Assembly (NCBI RefSeq): GCF_900114775.1
Contig: NZ_FOUE01000001.1
Span: 62,001 to 126,000 of the forward strand
Direction: 5' to 3'
DNA from: Marinobacter zhejiangensis
GTDB lineage: Bacteria; Pseudomonadota; Gammaproteobacteria; Pseudomonadales; Oleiphilaceae
Length of the DNA stretch: 64,000 nucleotides
Positions 62,783 through 64,000 of this stretch are shown piece after piece (within the stretch, counting starts at the first letter, position 1; the number at the start of each line of letters is the position of its first letter). A program made the position numbers and the translations under genes. Under the pieces are notes generated by a model. It did not search any database, was not told where the DNA came from, and saw nothing but the letters and a program-made list of their open reading frames with translations.

Positions 62783-63448
62783 TCAGGCATCCGTCTCGCG
62801 GGTTGCAACAGCAGCCGGGTTGCCACGGATGATGGAGTTCAGGAACTTCACACCCGCCATCTCAACGCTTTCTACGATTTCCAGGGTTTTGTTCTGCAGC
62901 AGGGAGTGGATCAGCAGCAGCGGAATCGCAGCGATCAGACCAAATGCCGTGGTGTTCATGGCTACGGAAATGGACTGTGACAGCAGGGTGGCTTTGTCAG
63001 CAGGGTCGGCGTTGGCAACCGCGGTAAAGGCGGCAATCAGACCGATGATGGTACCCAGCAGTCCCAGCAGGGTGGATACGTTCGCCAGGATCGACAGGTA
63101 GTTGGTGCGCTTGGACAGACGGGGGATGGTTTCCATCACACCTTCCTGCATGGCCGCGTGGATATCATCGCGACGCGGGGAGGAACGCATGGTGTCGAGG
63201 GCAACGGTCATCAGGCGGCCAATCGCAGAGGTATTGCCCTGGGCCACTTTTTCAGCCTTGTCGTAGTCCTTGTTGCTCACCAGGGGCAGCAGTTCACCGT
63301 AAGCGGTCTTGTTGGCGACCAGCGCACGCTTGAGGAACACCCAGCGCTCAACAGCAATGGCCAGCCCGACGATCAGTACCAGGGCGATTGGGTACATGAA
63401 GGCGCCGCCTTCCTGGAAGAAAGAAACAATGGTTGAGTAGAAATTCAT
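62783..63448 (-). CDS. MotA/TolQ/ExbB-family proton-channel protein
   Basis: The 221-residue protein has three membrane regions (about 17-36, 122-145 and 160-185). The family core NYLSILANVSTLLGLLGTII, GLIAAF and SISVAMNTTAFGLIAAIPLL is clear. It forms the pentameric channel part of ExbB/TolQ-type motors driven by proton flow. It is upstream of the two ExbD genes with a 73-base gap. Confidence 0.9.
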   Translation of the reverse strand: MNFYSTIVSFFQEGGAFMYPIALVLIVGLAIAVERWVFLKRALVANKTAYGELLPLVSNKDYDKAEKVAQGNTSAIGRLMTVALDTMRSSPRRDDIHAAMQEGVMETIPRLSKRTNYLSILANVSTLLGLLGTIIGLIAAFTAVANADPADKATLLSQSISVAMNTTAFGLIAAIPLLLIHSLLQNKTLEIVESVEMAGVKFLNSIIRGNPAAVATRETDA

Positions 63449-63492
63449 GGTTGATACCCCACAGCTTGTGATTTTCAGTTTTTACTTTCTGG

Positions 63493-63813
63493 TTAGTTGG
63501 ACTGGACGGAGCCCCCCATGGGCTCCTCCAGCGACAGTTCGTCATAGAACTGCATCGTTCGCCCGTGAACGTCCCGGTCCACAACTTCAAAAACCTTGCC
63601 CGACACCGAGGTGATCGAGCGATACAACTTTCCCGGACCTTCAGGCGGCTTCCAGGGAATGAAGTAACTGACCGAAGGCTGTTCCTTGTCCCCGACAAAG
63701 GTACTTTCCAGGTCAATGCCATCCTGGGCCGAAGCCCCGAATGTCAGGGTCAGGGACAACAGCCCCCCAACCAGGGCCGCCGTTGCCGGCAACCGCTTTG
63801 CTGTTCTCGTCAT
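63493..63813 (-). CDS. Small exported protein of unknown function
   Basis: The 106-residue protein has a signal peptide of about 29 residues ending FGASAQ. The mature part is DGIDLESTFVGDKEQPSVSY then FIPWKPPEGPGKLYRSITSV and FEVVDRDVHGRTMQFYDELS. It looks beta-rich without cysteines. I do not recognise the family. It lies 44 bases before the ExbB-like gene and ten bases after the next gene upstream, so it belongs to the operon. Confidence 0.65.
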   Translation of the reverse strand: MTRTAKRLPATAALVGGLLSLTLTFGASAQDGIDLESTFVGDKEQPSVSYFIPWKPPEGPGKLYRSITSVSGKVFEVVDRDVHGRTMQFYDELSLEEPMGGSVQSN

Positions 63814-63822
63814 GACGAACTC

Positions 63823-64000
63823 CTAGCCCTTATCGGATGATTCAGGAGCCGGCTCAGCCGCCTGTTCGGCGGCAACCGGGGTAGCCTCAACCGGCTCAGG
63901 AAGGGCCGGCGGCTGGTCGATAAAACTGGTCTCGATACCCGTGCGGCGGCGTACCTCTACCAGCCAGTTGTTCACTTCCGGGTTATCGCCTCCGGTCAGG
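63823..64000 (-). CDS. C-terminal part of an unknown protein (cut by window edge)
   Basis: The minus strand is open from the window end to a TAG at 63823-63825. It encodes 58 residues: LTGGDNPEVNNWLVEVRRRT, then SFIDQPPALPEPVEATPVAA and an end in PAPESSDKG. The tail is proline/alanine/glutamate-rich. The start and main domain are outside the window, so no function is assigned. The ten-base gap to the next gene indicates cotranscription. Confidence 0.6.
   Translation of the reverse strand, partial: LTGGDNPEVNNWLVEVRRRTGIETSFIDQPPALPEPVEATPVAAEQAAEPAPESSDKG

Overview
The window looks like chromosome from a marine gammaproteobacterium of the Marinobacter type. This rests on the core gene order (dnaK-dnaJ-dapB-carA-carB-greA / rlmE-ftsH-folP-glmM-tpiA-secG-tRNA-Leu-rimP-nusA-infB-rbfA-truB-rpsO-pnp), the fur/bamE/rnfH/ratA/smpB/ssrA group, a wax-ester-synthase type acyltransferase, and moderately high GC with gammaproteobacterial protein sequences. 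The genus is an inference from gene content; no search was run. I see no prophage, insertion sequence or CRISPR array.

Layout. 1-165: N-terminus of a MarR-type regulator. 354-6322: a TPR membrane protein, then a complete branched-chain amino acid ABC transporter (livK, attenuator-like terminator, livH-livM-livG-livF). 6635-9876: small exported DUF3015 protein, DUF4105 protein and an alpha/beta-hydrolase lipoprotein. 9945-35282: a long, mostly minus-strand housekeeping block for RNA decay, translation, folate and cell-wall precursors, pyrimidine/arginine carbamoyl phosphate, lysine/peptidoglycan (dapB) and chaperones; only yhbY is on the plus strand. It is punctuated by a tRNA-Leu(GAG), a strong promoter with a long terminator-bearing leader in front of rimP-nusA-infB, and a structured rpsO-pnp spacer.

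36011-44052: grpE (sigma-32 promoter) and recN (two LexA boxes) diverge from a short shared region. They are followed by fur, bamE, rnfH-ratA, a sodium-dependent symporter, smpB, a WS/DGAT acyltransferase and the tmRNA gene ssrA. 44147-52872: accessory genes, namely a carboxylesterase, a DUF3750 protein, a yhiI-rbbA-yhhJ type export operon, a secreted endonuclease I, a small unknown protein and a DUF805 membrane protein. 52962-55571: sterol-desaturase-type hydroxylase, six-helix membrane protein and 2-oxoglutarate/Fe(II) oxygenase.

55699-64000 is the least ordinary part. Two adjacent genes encode small exported proteins built from one or two copies of an acidic domain of about 90 residues. 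They lie next to an apparent operon, read right to left, of an unknown protein (partial), a small exported protein, a TolQ/ExbB-like channel, two different ExbD/TolR proteins, a TonB/AgmX-like energy transducer, a large dihaem lipoprotein with HzsA-like and beta-propeller-like features, and a membrane protein. This resembles a proton-motive-force-driven envelope machine coupled to a periplasmic c-type cytochrome. The substrate is unknown, and one of the two ExbD proteins lacks the usual membrane aspartate.
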